From Psychromicrobium lacuslunae (lineage in GTDB: Bacteria > Actinomycetota > Actinomycetes > Actinomycetales > Micrococcaceae), in assembly GCF_000950575.1 (NCBI RefSeq), contig NZ_CP011005.1, forward strand, positions 2,294,001 to 2,358,000: a stretch of DNA of 64,000 nucleotides. The letters run 5' to 3'. Under the pieces are notes generated by a model. The model did no database searches. It was not told where the DNA came from and saw only the letters and a list, made by a program, of their open reading frames with translations. Position numbers and translations under genes: made by a program. Of this stretch, positions 51,805 to 59,444 are shown one piece after another; the stretch's first letter is position 1, and every line of letters begins with the position of its first letter.

Positions 51805-53490
51805 TCAGGAATCCGATGACACCATCCGACCGGCCTGCATATGCTCCTGGCGAGCCTGCGGCAGAGTCTCAAACCAGCGACGCAGCACTCTATCGTGGCT
51901 GACCAACAGCAAAGCGCCGGCAAAACCGGTGAAGAGTTCTTGCAGTTCGTCCACCAGTTGCGGCGCTAAATGGTTAGTTGGTTCGTCGATCATCAGCACT
52001 GAGTATTCATCCAAGAGCAACCTCGCCAGGGCCAGCCGGCGCCGCTGCCCCAGGGATAGGCCCCCGACCGGCAGCGTGAAATCAGCCGAACGAAAGACTC
52101 CGAGCCGCAAAAGGTTCTCCGCGTGTTCCTCAATGCTGCCGACCCGCCCCTCGGCAAAGGCTGGCAATAGCCGCTGCTCAGGACGAGGCGGAGCGGGGAC
52201 TTCCTGCGGCAGGTAGCCAATGCGAGCCACCGCATGCACCTCACCGACGCCTTTCCGGTTACCGGAGAGCAGCTCGAGCAGGGTGGTTTTTCCGGCACCG
52301 TTCGGCCCGCTGATCAGCACTTTTTCCTGCCTAGCCAGCGCAAACTCCGGCACCTCCAACTGACCCGGAATGAGCAAATCGCGGGCCCGCAGCACCGACT
52401 CAGATGGCATTACCGCTGCGCCGGACGCCGCTGAGCCACCAAGTCTGGCAGCCAGCCGCAAAGGCTGAGGTGGCTTGTCGATCGGGTTTTCTTCCAGTCT
52501 GCGTAGCCGTTCCTGGGCATTGCGGATCTGCGAGCTGACCGCTGCCTCTACCGTTCCGGTCTTGAAGTCGAAGGCCATCTTGTCTTTATCTCGGACCCGT
52601 CCATAGCCATTACGACCGGTGCCCTCAACGGCTTTTTCGCGCTCCTTGGCCATGGCGTCAAGCCACTGCTGATACGCCTGCTCCCAGCGAGCTCGCTCGG
52701 CCTTTTTCTCGACCAAATAGCCCTGATAGCCGTTGCCATACCGCCGCACTTCAGTCTTATCGGCGTCAACCTCAATCACTGTTTGGGCGAGGTTATCGAG
52801 TAATTGCCGGTCATGTGAGACGACCACCACCGTGCCGTGATGCGCCGCCAAACGAGCCTCGAGCCAATCCAGGCCAGCCGCGTCGAGATGGTTGCTCGGC
52901 TCGTCCAGCAGCAGTACCGGCGCTGGGTCGGCGAGCAGGCAAGCCAGAGCAAAACGTTCCCGCTCACCGCCGGAGAGACTATCCAGTGGTCGATCTCGCG
53001 CCAGCCCAGCCAGCCCGAGATTATTCAGCGCAGCATCAATACGGGCATCCGCCTGATAGCCGCCTCGTAGCGCAAAGCTCGTGACCAGCTGGTCATAGCG
53101 TTCATTCGTCTCAGCGGTGGCGTCCGCCAAATTCTCACTGAGCCGCTGGATTTCGGCAGCAATGGAGCGCAAATCAGCAAGCGCTTGATCAATTGCCTGA
53201 GCCACCGTGAGTCCGGCGGCAGCCTCAAGAGCCTGGCTCAGGTAACCGGGCCGTTGCGGCAGGCTGAGCTCACCCTTATCCGGTTTTTCCAGCCCGGCTA
53301 GGATTCTCAGCAGTGTGGATTTGCCCGAACCGTTCTCGCCGATCACCACAACGTGCTCGCCGGGCGCAATAGTCAGATCAAGCTGCTCAAACAGCAGCCT
53401 ATTGCCATAGCCATGCGACACTTGGCGCAAAGCAATGGGCTGCGCCAGAGTGCTGGAAAGAGTTATCGGGGTGCTAGAAATAAAAGCCAA
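51805..53490 (-). CDS. ABC-F family ATPase
   Basis: Soluble tandem ATPase of 561 aa without membrane domain, of the ribosome-acting ABC-F class. Two full sites: Walker A '[11 protein letters not shown]' and 'GPNGAGKTTLL', signatures 'LSGGERERFAL' and 'LSLGQRRRLAL', Walker B 'VLLLDEPSNHLD' and 'VLMIDEPTNHLA'. The linker (~240-330) is charged. Actinobacterial relatives include macrolide self-resistance proteins (TlrC, CarA, OleB), so antibiotic protection is possible but unproven. I prefer a TTG start at 53490, six bases after GAGG; GTG 53520 has no site. A leader hairpin covers part of the GAGG. Confidence 0.82.
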   Translation of the reverse strand: MAFISSTPITLSSTLAQPIALRQVSHGYGNRLLFEQLDLTIAPGEHVVVIGENGSGKSTLLRILAGLEKPDKGELSLPQRPGYLSQALEAAAGLTVAQAIDQALADLRSIAAEIQRLSENLADATAETNERYDQLVTSFALRGGYQADARIDAALNNLGLAGLARDRPLDSLSGGERERFALACLLADPAPVLLLDEPSNHLDAAGLDWLEARLAAHHGTVVVVSHDRQLLDNLAQTVIEVDADKTEVRRYGNGYQGYLVEKKAERARWEQAYQQWLDAMAKEREKAVEGTGRNGYGRVRDKDKMAFDFKTGTVEAAVSSQIRNAQERLRRLEENPIDKPPQPLRLAARLGGSAASGAAVMPSESVLRARDLLIPGQLEVPEFALARQEKVLISGPNGAGKTTLLELLSGNRKGVGEVHAVARIGYLPQEVPAPPRPEQRLLPAFAEGRVGSIEEHAENLLRLGVFRSADFTLPVGGLSLGQRRRLALARLLLDEYSVLMIDEPTNHLAPQLVDELQELFTGFAGALLLVSHDRVLRRWFETLPQARQEHMQAGRMVSSDS

Positions 53491-53498
53491 AACAAACC

Positions 53499-53538
53499 TC
53501 GCAATCAACGGGATGAACACGTTTGAAAAAGATTGCGA
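53499..53538 (-). promoter_or_regulatory. Leader hairpin overlapping the ABC-F ribosome-binding site
   Basis: On the transcript TCGCAATC pairs with GATTGCGA (8 bp perfect, 24-base loop). The second arm includes the first two bases of GAGG (53500-53497). Folding would hide the site; opening would allow translation. Confidence 0.45.
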
Positions 53539-53628
53539 TTAGTTATCCATACCTTAAAGAATAGCATCGGCGACTATCACGGACAGCAGATGACCGCAAT
53601 CGTGCTGTCCAGTGACCAGCTCGCGGCG

Positions 53629-53634
53629 TAATCT
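53629..53634 (+). promoter_or_regulatory. -10 box of leaderless VOC-gene promoter
   Basis: TAATCT followed by six bases and ATG 53641; no Shine-Dalgarno. Confidence 0.45.
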
Positions 53635-53640
53635 GCAGCT

Positions 53641-54072
53641 ATGAGCTACTCATTTCAGATTGCCGTAGATGCCGAGCACCCGCATGATCAGGCCGATTGG
53701 TGGGCCGAAACTCTGGGCTGGCAGGTGGAGCCCAGCAACGAAGAATTCATTCGTTCAATGATCAGTCAGGGCTTCGCCAAGGAAGCCGATACCAGCACCC
53801 ACCGGGGAGTTCTGGTCTGGAAGGACGGGGCGGCCATTAACGCCCCTGAGGGGCAGCCAGGAGCGCCTCGGATGCTCTTTCAGACCGCTCCCGAGAAAAA
53901 GACAGTGAAGAACCGGGTGCATCTGGATATCCGGCTTGAGGGAGCAGACAAGGACGAGGTCCGTGCCGCATTGGAAGCTCGTGGCGCCAGCTTCCGCTGG
54001 CAGGCCAGTCAGGGGCCGCACGATTGGTACACCATGGCTGATCCGGAGGGAAACGAATTCTGCATCTCCTAG
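53641..54072 (+). CDS. VOC-superfamily (glyoxalase-like) protein
   Basis: Protein of 143 aa with two beta-alpha-beta-beta-beta modules of the vicinal-oxygen-chelate fold: 'FQIAVDAEHPHDQADWWAET' with 'LGWQVEP', and 'NRVHLDIRLEGADKDEVRAA' with 'WYTMADPEGNEFCIS'. The C-terminal Glu and an N-terminal His could bind a metal. Activity cannot be predicted; such small VOC proteins include resistance proteins and lyases. Confidence 0.82.
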   Translation: MSYSFQIAVDAEHPHDQADWWAETLGWQVEPSNEEFIRSMISQGFAKEADTSTHRGVLVWKDGAAINAPEGQPGAPRMLFQTAPEKKTVKNRVHLDIRLEGADKDEVRAALEARGASFRWQASQGPHDWYTMADPEGNEFCIS

Positions 54073-54079
54073 CTATTTC

Positions 54080-54559
54080 CTAGCTAGCTTTAGCTCTCCT
54101 CAAGCCTCGCTGGAAACGGATCCCTTGAATGAGCGCCCCGAGCAGACCGCCCAGGCTATTCGCTAATACATCGGACCCTGAGGGGGTTCGGTCGGGCAGC
54201 AGGCCGGCTTGAAGCAGTTCGACGCCCACACTCAAGCAGCACAATAGCGGAATTGCTAGATACCAGCGCCGCCAAAACAAGCACGCCAAGAAGAATCCGA
54301 GCGGCACAAACATCAGCACATTGGCGGAAAATTCAAGTGCTTGATAGTTAATGAACTCTGGCACCCCGAGGTCATGCAGCCACCCGAAGAAGGAGCCCAA
54401 AGCCGGAGCGACTGCCTCGTCGACGTGCCTTGGCCAAAACACCACGACCAGCACCAGTACGCCATAAATAAGCAGCCCCCAGAGCGCAAAGCGCCTGACG
54501 CTTCGCCTCAAAACGACTCTTGACGAGTCGGCGAGGGGTAGCTCCTCCGATGAATTCAC
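54080..54559 (-). CDS. VanZ-family membrane protein
   Basis: Membrane protein of 159 aa with about four helices and the VanZ signatures 'YQALEFSANVLMFVPLGFFL', 'LLCCLSVGVELLQAGLLPDR' and 'TPSGSDVLANSLGGLLGALI'. VanZ-like proteins are linked to teicoplanin resistance in some bacteria; the general function is unknown. GTG start. It converges with the VOC gene. Confidence 0.83.
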   Translation of the reverse strand: MNSSEELPLADSSRVVLRRSVRRFALWGLLIYGVLVLVVVFWPRHVDEAVAPALGSFFGWLHDLGVPEFINYQALEFSANVLMFVPLGFFLACLFWRRWYLAIPLLCCLSVGVELLQAGLLPDRTPSGSDVLANSLGGLLGALIQGIRFQRGLRRAKAS

Positions 54560-54619
54560 CTTCCCAGTGTGGCAGCCTCGGTGGCGGCCTAAAAAGCTCA
54601 GCCCGCCCGATCCGGTCAG

Positions 54620-54625
54620 TAGAAT
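54620..54625 (+). promoter_or_regulatory. -10 box of leaderless menB promoter
   Basis: TAGAAT followed by six bases and the GTG start of menB at 54632. Confidence 0.5.
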
Positions 54626-54631
54626 AGCTGG

Positions 54632-55576
54632 GTGAGTGAATCAACGCCTGAGGCGACGCCGAAAGTCTCCGACACCTTCGACCCGGCTCGCTGGCGGGTC
54701 GTCAAAGGCTTCGAGGACTTCCAAGACCTCAGTTATCACCGGCAGCACGAGAACGGTGTCGATCTGCCAACCGTGCGAATCGCCTTCGATCGCCCCGAAG
54801 TCCGCAACGCCTTCCGCCCCGGCACCGTCGATGAGCTCTACCGCGCCCTTGACCACGCTCGGATGACCCCGGACGTGGCCACCGTGTTGCTCACTGGCAA
54901 TGGGCCGAGCCCCAAAGACGGCGGGCACTCTTTCTGCTCCGGCGGCGATCAGCGGATTCGTGGCCGGGATGGATACCGCTACGCGGAAGGTGAGACCTCG
55001 GAGACCATCGACCCGGCCCGAGCCGGTCGACTCCACATTCTCGAGGTGCAACGCCTGATCCGCACCATGCCCAAGGTGGTGATCGCGGTGGTGAACGGTT
55101 GGGCCGCTGGCGGCGGGCATTCGCTTCACGTGGTGGCAGATCTCACCATCGCCTCCCGGCAACACGGGAAATTTAAGCAAACCGATGCCACCGTCGGATC
55201 CTTCGACGCGGGCTACGGTTCGGCACTGCTGGCCCGCCAGATCGGTCAAAAGCGGGCTCGGGAAATCTTCTTCCTGGCCCGGGAGTATTCAGCTGAAGAG
55301 ATGGTCGCGATGGGTGCGGTGAACGAAGCGGTTGATCATGAAAAACTCGAGGACGTCGCCCTTGAGTACGCCGCCGATATTGCCCGGCAATCTCCGCAGG
55401 CCATCCGGATGCTGAAATTCGCCTTCAACTTAGCCGACGATGGCCTAGCCGGTCAGCAGGTTTTTGCCGGAGAGGCAACCCGGCTGGCTTATATGACCGA
55501 CGAGGCGGTGGAGGGCAGGGACGCCTTCTTGGCTAAGCGCGAGCCCGACTGGTCCGGCTTCCCCTACTATTTCTAA
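54632..55576 (+). CDS. menB: 1,4-Dihydroxy-2-naphthoyl-CoA synthase
   Basis: Crotonase-fold enzyme that closes the naphthalenoid ring of menaquinone, 314 aa, actinobacterial length. 'DRPEVRNAFRPGTVDELYRA', 'SFCSGGDQRIRGRDGYRYAE' and 'NGWAAGGGHSLHVVADLTIA' are MenB signatures; 'TDATVGSFDAGYGSALLARQ' carries the catalytic Asp; 'KREPDWSGFPYYF' is the conserved C-terminus. First gene of menB-menE-menA; probably leaderless. Confidence 0.96.
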   Translation: MSESTPEATPKVSDTFDPARWRVVKGFEDFQDLSYHRQHENGVDLPTVRIAFDRPEVRNAFRPGTVDELYRALDHARMTPDVATVLLTGNGPSPKDGGHSFCSGGDQRIRGRDGYRYAEGETSETIDPARAGRLHILEVQRLIRTMPKVVIAVVNGWAAGGGHSLHVVADLTIASRQHGKFKQTDATVGSFDAGYGSALLARQIGQKRAREIFFLAREYSAEEMVAMGAVNEAVDHEKLEDVALEYAADIARQSPQAIRMLKFAFNLADDGLAGQQVFAGEATRLAYMTDEAVEGRDAFLAKREPDWSGFPYYF

Positions 55577-55582
55577 GCGCCG

Positions 55583-56698
55583 ATGGATACCCAACAAGAG
55601 GTCAATCAGGCCATGACGGCGCTAGCCGCTGCGCTCTCCGGAGAAGGTCCCGCAGTGCGTTTCGGAAGCACCGAGGTCAGTGCCATCGAGGTGCCGGAGG
55701 GCATCGCCGTGGTGATTGGCACCTCTGGTTCCACCGGCCGTTCAAAACAAGTGCTACTCAGCGTAGATGCGCTCGCCGCCTCCTCGATGGCTACCGCACT
55801 CAGGCTGCGCGGTGAAGGCCAATGGCTGCTGGCGTTGCCGCTGCACTACGTCGCCGGGGTGCAGGTGCTGATTCGCTCGCTCTATGCCGGCACCAAACCT
55901 CAGATAGTGGAAGGCAAGTTCAGCGTCACCGGTTTCTGTGTTGCGGCCGCAGAGATGACCGACCCGATCCGCTTCACCTCGCTGGTGCCGACCCAGCTGA
56001 ACAGATTATTGGACGCGCCTGAGGCTTTGCCGACGCTACGCCGCTTCAACGCCATTCTGCTCGGCGGCGCCCCAGCAAGTGAGGAGCTGCTGAGCCGCAG
56101 CCGTGAGGCCGGGCTTTCCATCGTGACCACCTACGGTAGTGCTGAAACTTGCGGCGGCTGCATCTACGATGGTGAACCGCTAGAAGGCGTCGAGGTCGCC
56201 CTACGAGCGGACGAGAAAGGGAACCAGCTGATCTGGCTCGGTGGTGCGGTGATTGCCGACGGCTACCTGTCTGAGCCCGAATTGGACACCAATGTCTTTC
56301 AGCAGATCAACGGCACCCGGTGGTATCAGACCTCGGACATCGGGGAGTTTGATGAGCAGAACAGGCTAAGAGTTCTCGGCCGGGCGGACGATGTTTTGAT
56401 CACCGGCGGCCTCAAGGTCTCTGCCGAGGCGATTGCCACGAAGCTCAGAAGCATTGACGGCGTGCGGGACGCCTTTGTCTCTGCGGTGCCGAGCGCTGAG
56501 TGGGGACAAAAAGTAGCCGCCGCGATCGTCACTGAGCTTTCCGAGCAGCAACTACGGAACGCCTTAGACGCCGTTTTGGAACGGCATGCGGTGCCGAAAA
56601 GTTTAGTGATTTTGCCGGAGTTACCGCTATTAGCGCAGGGCAAAGTCGATCGGCAACGGCTGCTAGTGCTTCTACAACACCAAGATCGGGGAGAATAA
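55583..56698 (+). CDS. menE: o-Succinylbenzoate-CoA ligase
   Basis: AMP-forming ligase that activates o-succinylbenzoate for MenB, 371 aa, shorter than E. coli MenE as is normal in actinobacteria. P-loop 'VIGTSGSTGRSKQVLLS', 'LPLHYVAGVQVLIRSLY', A5 'TTYGSAETCGGC', A7/A8 'TSDIGEFDEQNRLRVLGRAD' and 'DDVLITGGLKVSAEAI', and a C-terminal lysine in 'LLAQGKVDRQRL'. Six bases after menB. Confidence 0.94.
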   Translation: MDTQQEVNQAMTALAAALSGEGPAVRFGSTEVSAIEVPEGIAVVIGTSGSTGRSKQVLLSVDALAASSMATALRLRGEGQWLLALPLHYVAGVQVLIRSLYAGTKPQIVEGKFSVTGFCVAAAEMTDPIRFTSLVPTQLNRLLDAPEALPTLRRFNAILLGGAPASEELLSRSREAGLSIVTTYGSAETCGGCIYDGEPLEGVEVALRADEKGNQLIWLGGAVIADGYLSEPELDTNVFQQINGTRWYQTSDIGEFDEQNRLRVLGRADDVLITGGLKVSAEAIATKLRSIDGVRDAFVSAVPSAEWGQKVAAAIVTELSEQQLRNALDAVLERHAVPKSLVILPELPLLAQGKVDRQRLLVLLQHQDRGE

Positions 56699-56702
56699 AG
56701 GG

Positions 56703-57584
56703 ATGGCAAGCGCAGCACAATGGGTCGAGGGCGCACGCCTGCGCACCCTGCCGATGGCAATCGCACCGGTGATTATCGGTTCGGCAGCGGCGTTCGAGCT
56801 GGGTTCCTTTAAGTGGCTCAATGCTCTGCTAGCAGCCATCGTCGCGCTGTTGTTGCAGATCGGAGTCAACTACGCCAATGACTACTCCGACGGCATCCGC
56901 GGCACCGACGATGTACGAGTTGGTCCCTTGCGTTTAGTCGGTTCCGGAGCAGCGAGTCCCCGTCAAGTGAAGTTCGCTGCTTTCGGCACCTTCGCGGCAG
57001 CGATGGTCGCCGGACTAGTGCTGGTGATCCTCTCGCAGTCATGGTGGTTCCTGCTGGTAGGAGCGGCCTGCGTGCTAGCTGCCTGGGGATACACTGGCGG
57101 CAAAAATCCCTACGGCTATTTGGGTCTGGGCGACGTCTTTGTCTTCGTTTTCTTCGGCTTGGTTGCCACCTTGGGCACCACCTATACTCAAGCTGGCCAA
57201 CTCAGCTGGCCTGCACTGATCGGCGCTGTCGGCACCGGTTTCATTGCGATGGCGCTACTAATGGCCAATAATGTCAGAGATATTCCTACCGACTCCGAAG
57301 TGGGAAAACGCACCCTGGCCGTGCGTCTAGGCGATCGAAACGCTCGCTTTAGTTACCTGCTGCTGATCGCTCTCGCCATCCTCTTGCCGTTACTTTTGGT
57401 CAGCAGTAAGCCGTGGGTGCTGATCGTGCTGCTGCTGATCCCGGCGACACTGATGCCCTGCTGGTTAATGCTCTCCGGAAAAACTCGTAAAGCGCTGATC
57501 CCGGTGCTCAAGCAAACCGGGCTACTCAACCTTGGTTTCAGCGTGCTCTACGGTTTAGCGCTGGTGTTATCGAAAGCGCTCTGA
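56703..57584 (+). CDS. menA: 1,4-Dihydroxy-2-naphthoate polyprenyltransferase
   Basis: Integral membrane prenyltransferase that adds the isoprenoid tail, 293 aa with about eight helices. The Mg-diphosphate site is 'VNYANDYSDGIRGTDDVRVG' (NDxxD), and the second acidic motif is 'NNVRDIPTDSEVGKRTLAVR'. Four bases after menE. The following methyltransferase step (MenG/UbiE) is not adjacent; the methyltransferase at 44627 is a remote candidate only. Confidence 0.95.
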   Translation: MASAAQWVEGARLRTLPMAIAPVIIGSAAAFELGSFKWLNALLAAIVALLLQIGVNYANDYSDGIRGTDDVRVGPLRLVGSGAASPRQVKFAAFGTFAAAMVAGLVLVILSQSWWFLLVGAACVLAAWGYTGGKNPYGYLGLGDVFVFVFFGLVATLGTTYTQAGQLSWPALIGAVGTGFIAMALLMANNVRDIPTDSEVGKRTLAVRLGDRNARFSYLLLIALAILLPLLLVSSKPWVLIVLLLIPATLMPCWLMLSGKTRKALIPVLKQTGLLNLGFSVLYGLALVLSKAL

Positions 57585-57621
57585 ATCGTACCGACCTGAT
57601 CCTCAAGCGCAGGCTCGCCAA

Positions 57622-57659
57622 TCAGAACCATTTAGACGTGTCAGAACCGTTTAAACGTG
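57622..57659. repeat. Tandem 19-base repeat at the end of the DUF4229 gene
   Basis: TCAGAACCATTTAGACGTG followed directly by TCAGAACCGTTTAAACGTG, two differences. The second unit includes the stop codon of the DUF4229 gene. Confidence 0.75.
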
Positions 57660-58010
57660 GCGTGAGCCGTCAATATTCTCGGCCTGCCGGAGTTCCGAAG
57701 ACGAGGCTTTCTTGATTTTCTGATCGGTATCGATTCGCAGATCCGGATGATCTTCAATCAGAGCGTCTTCAATATCGCCGTCGGTAGTCTGCTTACTGGC
57801 CCGCAACCGACGTGCCTCCGGAGAGACTGCGCTACGTACCGACTCGGCGGCGGCATTACGCTGCGGACGGAAAAACAAATAGGCAATGCAAAAAGCCATC
57901 AGGGTGGCAGCTACCGCTGAAACGATGATTCCCAGACCTATAGCCATGAAAATCACGAAGAGCGGGATTAAAATACCCACTCGGATCAAAAAATACTTCA
58001 GGAACGCCAC
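57651..58010 (-). CDS. DUF4229 small membrane protein
   Basis: Protein of 119 aa with two helices (~4-24 and ~26-46) and a charged cytoplasmic tail (~50-119), matching the actinobacterial DUF4229 family of unknown function. GTG start six bases after TAGAAT and no Shine-Dalgarno, so leaderless. Next to menA as often seen in Micrococcaceae. Confidence 0.85.
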   Translation of the reverse strand: MAFLKYFLIRVGILIPLFVIFMAIGLGIIVSAVAATLMAFCIAYLFFRPQRNAAAESVRSAVSPEARRLRASKQTTDGDIEDALIEDHPDLRIDTDQKIKKASSSELRQAENIDGSRHV

Positions 58011-58016
58011 CGACTC

Positions 58017-58022
58017 ATTCTA
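58017..58022 (-). promoter_or_regulatory. -10 box of leaderless DUF4229-gene promoter
   Basis: TAGAAT on the minus strand, six bases before the GTG at 58010. Confidence 0.5.
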
Positions 58023-58065
58023 CCCCCGCACACTGAGCGAGATCTGTGTGCGCAGCTCAGCCAGT

Positions 58066-58071
58066 TAGAAT
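58066..58071 (+). promoter_or_regulatory. -10 box of leaderless PLDc_N-gene promoter
   Basis: TAGAAT followed by five bases and ATG 58077. Confidence 0.5.
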
Positions 58072-58076
58072 GGACT

Positions 58077-58454
58077 ATGCTGCGCTACCTACCGGTCTTG
58101 ATTCTGATTGGCCTTGAGCTCTATGCCTTGATCGACTGTTTGCGCACCGATGATCGAGATATCCGCAACTGGCCAAAGGTGGCCTGGGTCCTGCTCATCA
58201 TCTTCATTCCCCTCATTGGCATCATTCTTTGGTTCACCCTGGGTCGGCCCCGTAGCGAGAGCGCACGCCCGACGCCCCACGGTCCAGTTAATCGTGGGCC
58301 GGTGAATCGTGGCCCAGTAGCTCCCGACGACGACCCAGAGTTCTTGCGTAATCTAGACACCGCCCGGCGGCATAAGGCCGAGGAGGAGCGGCTTCGACAG
58401 CTCCGCGCCGAACTAGAAGAACGTGAGCGAAAGCTGCGCGACCAGGAAAACTAA
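58077..58454 (+). CDS. PLDc_N-domain membrane protein
   Basis: Protein of 125 aa. Two helices (~3-18 and ~36-54) with 'YALIDCLRTDDRDIRNWPKV' between them form the PLDc_N (cardiolipin-synthase N-terminal) module without any phospholipase domain. The second half is charged and coiled-coil-like ('RRHKAEEERLRQLRAELEER'), with a short 'GPVNRGPVNRGPV' repeat before it. Function unknown. Confidence 0.85.
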   Translation: MLRYLPVLILIGLELYALIDCLRTDDRDIRNWPKVAWVLLIIFIPLIGIILWFTLGRPRSESARPTPHGPVNRGPVNRGPVAPDDDPEFLRNLDTARRHKAEEERLRQLRAELEERERKLRDQEN

Positions 58455-58661
58455 CTTCCGACCCCCTACGGCTCCCGCTGACGCCGCTCCAGCGGAAATC
58501 CATTTCATCGCCGTCGTGCCCGCCCGTTTTGCGAGAGCCCGCCGAGTTCGCGGTCGCCTGCTACGGCGCCATCGCCGGTCGTTATGTTCTCACCACTCAG
58601 ACTCTCTGAACTAGCCCCGCCCCTTCAAACACCCCTAAAAAAGATATTTGCAATTCCACTA
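58455..58661. other. Intergenic region without a recognisable gene
   Basis: Gap between the PLDc_N gene and the PadR operon. Short open frames lack starts and ribosome-binding sites. Confidence 0.4.
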
Positions 58662-58718
58662 CTTAGCGCTACTATGTACTAGTAGCTAGTAACACTGAGT
58701 ACTAGTGCTTAGCGATAC
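58662..58718 (+). promoter_or_regulatory. Repeat-rich operator region of the PadR operon
   Basis: CTTAGCG-x7-GTACTAGT (58662-58683) is answered by GTACTAGT-x-CTTAGCG (58699-58714). The two ACTAGT palindromes are 23 bases apart, about two helical turns. Autoregulation by the PadR protein is inferred from position. Confidence 0.45.
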
Positions 58719-58741
58719 AGAGTAGTTAGAGGAGGGGTCCG

Positions 58742-59071
58742 ATGGGCAAGCAAATGACAGAAATGCTCAAAGGAACATTAGAAGGCATAGTGCTCGCCCT
58801 ATTGACCGGCAATCCGGCCTACGGATACGAGATCACCACGATGCTGCGAGCAAAGGGATTCACCGAAATCGCCGAAGGCACCGTCTATGCGCTGCTGGTC
58901 CGGATCGAACAGAAGGGCCTGGTCGATGTCGAAAAGCGGCCCTCCGAAAAGGGACCGCCGCGCAAGGTGTATTCGCTCAATGAACAAGGCAAGCAAGAAC
59001 TAGAAGAATTCTGGAACACCTGGGGCTTCCTCTCCGAACGATTGGAACAGCTCCGCCAGGGAGGAAAATAA
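58742..59071 (+). CDS. PadR-family transcriptional regulator
   Basis: Winged-helix repressor of 109 aa (short PadR subgroup 2). 'LKGTLEGIVLALLTGNPAYG' and 'YEITTMLRAKGFTEIAEGTV' then 'YALLVRIEQKGLVDVEKRPS' are the PadR signature, and a short C-terminal helix serves for dimerisation. GAGGAGGGG precedes the ATG. First gene of a four-gene operon with a DUF1048 protein and an ABC exporter, whose expression it probably represses. Confidence 0.92.
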   Translation: MGKQMTEMLKGTLEGIVLALLTGNPAYGYEITTMLRAKGFTEIAEGTVYALLVRIEQKGLVDVEKRPSEKGPPRKVYSLNEQGKQELEEFWNTWGFLSERLEQLRQGGK

Positions 59072-59072
59072 A

Positions 59073-59444
59073 ATGGCTGCAAAATGGATCGAAATGGTTA
59101 CCGGCTCGCTCGAACAGAAGAAGCAGTACCGGCAAGCTAAGGCCCGGCTGGACGCGCTTCCCGAGCCCTATCTCAGCGTGGCAACCGCCTTCAACCGGTA
59201 CTTCATGTACTACGGCGGTGCCACCGAAGGGGACACCATCGTACAGATGTTCCTCGGACACGCCGACCTCTGGGAACGCGCCGCTATTGACGGCACTCCG
59301 GTCAGCGAAATCGTCGGCGACGACCCGGTGGAATTCGCTGAAAGCTTCGCTGAGGCCTACGGCGGGAAACGGTGGATCGATAAGGAACGTAGTCGGCTCA
59401 ACCAGGCTGTCGACAAAGCTATTGAGAGGCAGGCAGAGTCATGA
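59073..59444 (+). CDS. DUF1048 protein
   Basis: Helical cytoplasmic protein of 123 aa of the DUF1048 family, often found between PadR regulators and ABC exporters. 'WIEMVTGSLEQKKQYRQAKA' and 'LPEPYLSVATAFNRYFMYYG' are its usual opening. Function unknown; a partner of the regulator or transporter is plausible. One base after the padR stop, and ATGA overlap with the ATPase gene. Confidence 0.88.
   Translation: MAAKWIEMVTGSLEQKKQYRQAKARLDALPEPYLSVATAFNRYFMYYGGATEGDTIVQMFLGHADLWERAAIDGTPVSEIVGDDPVEFAESFAEAYGGKRWIDKERSRLNQAVDKAIERQAES

Noticed and set aside
58423-58614. Frame reading FIAVVPARFA, reminiscent of the N-terminus of nucleotidyltransferases such as KdsB
   Set aside because: The resemblance stops after ten residues, the frame overlaps the PLDc_N gene and no start or ribosome-binding site fits.
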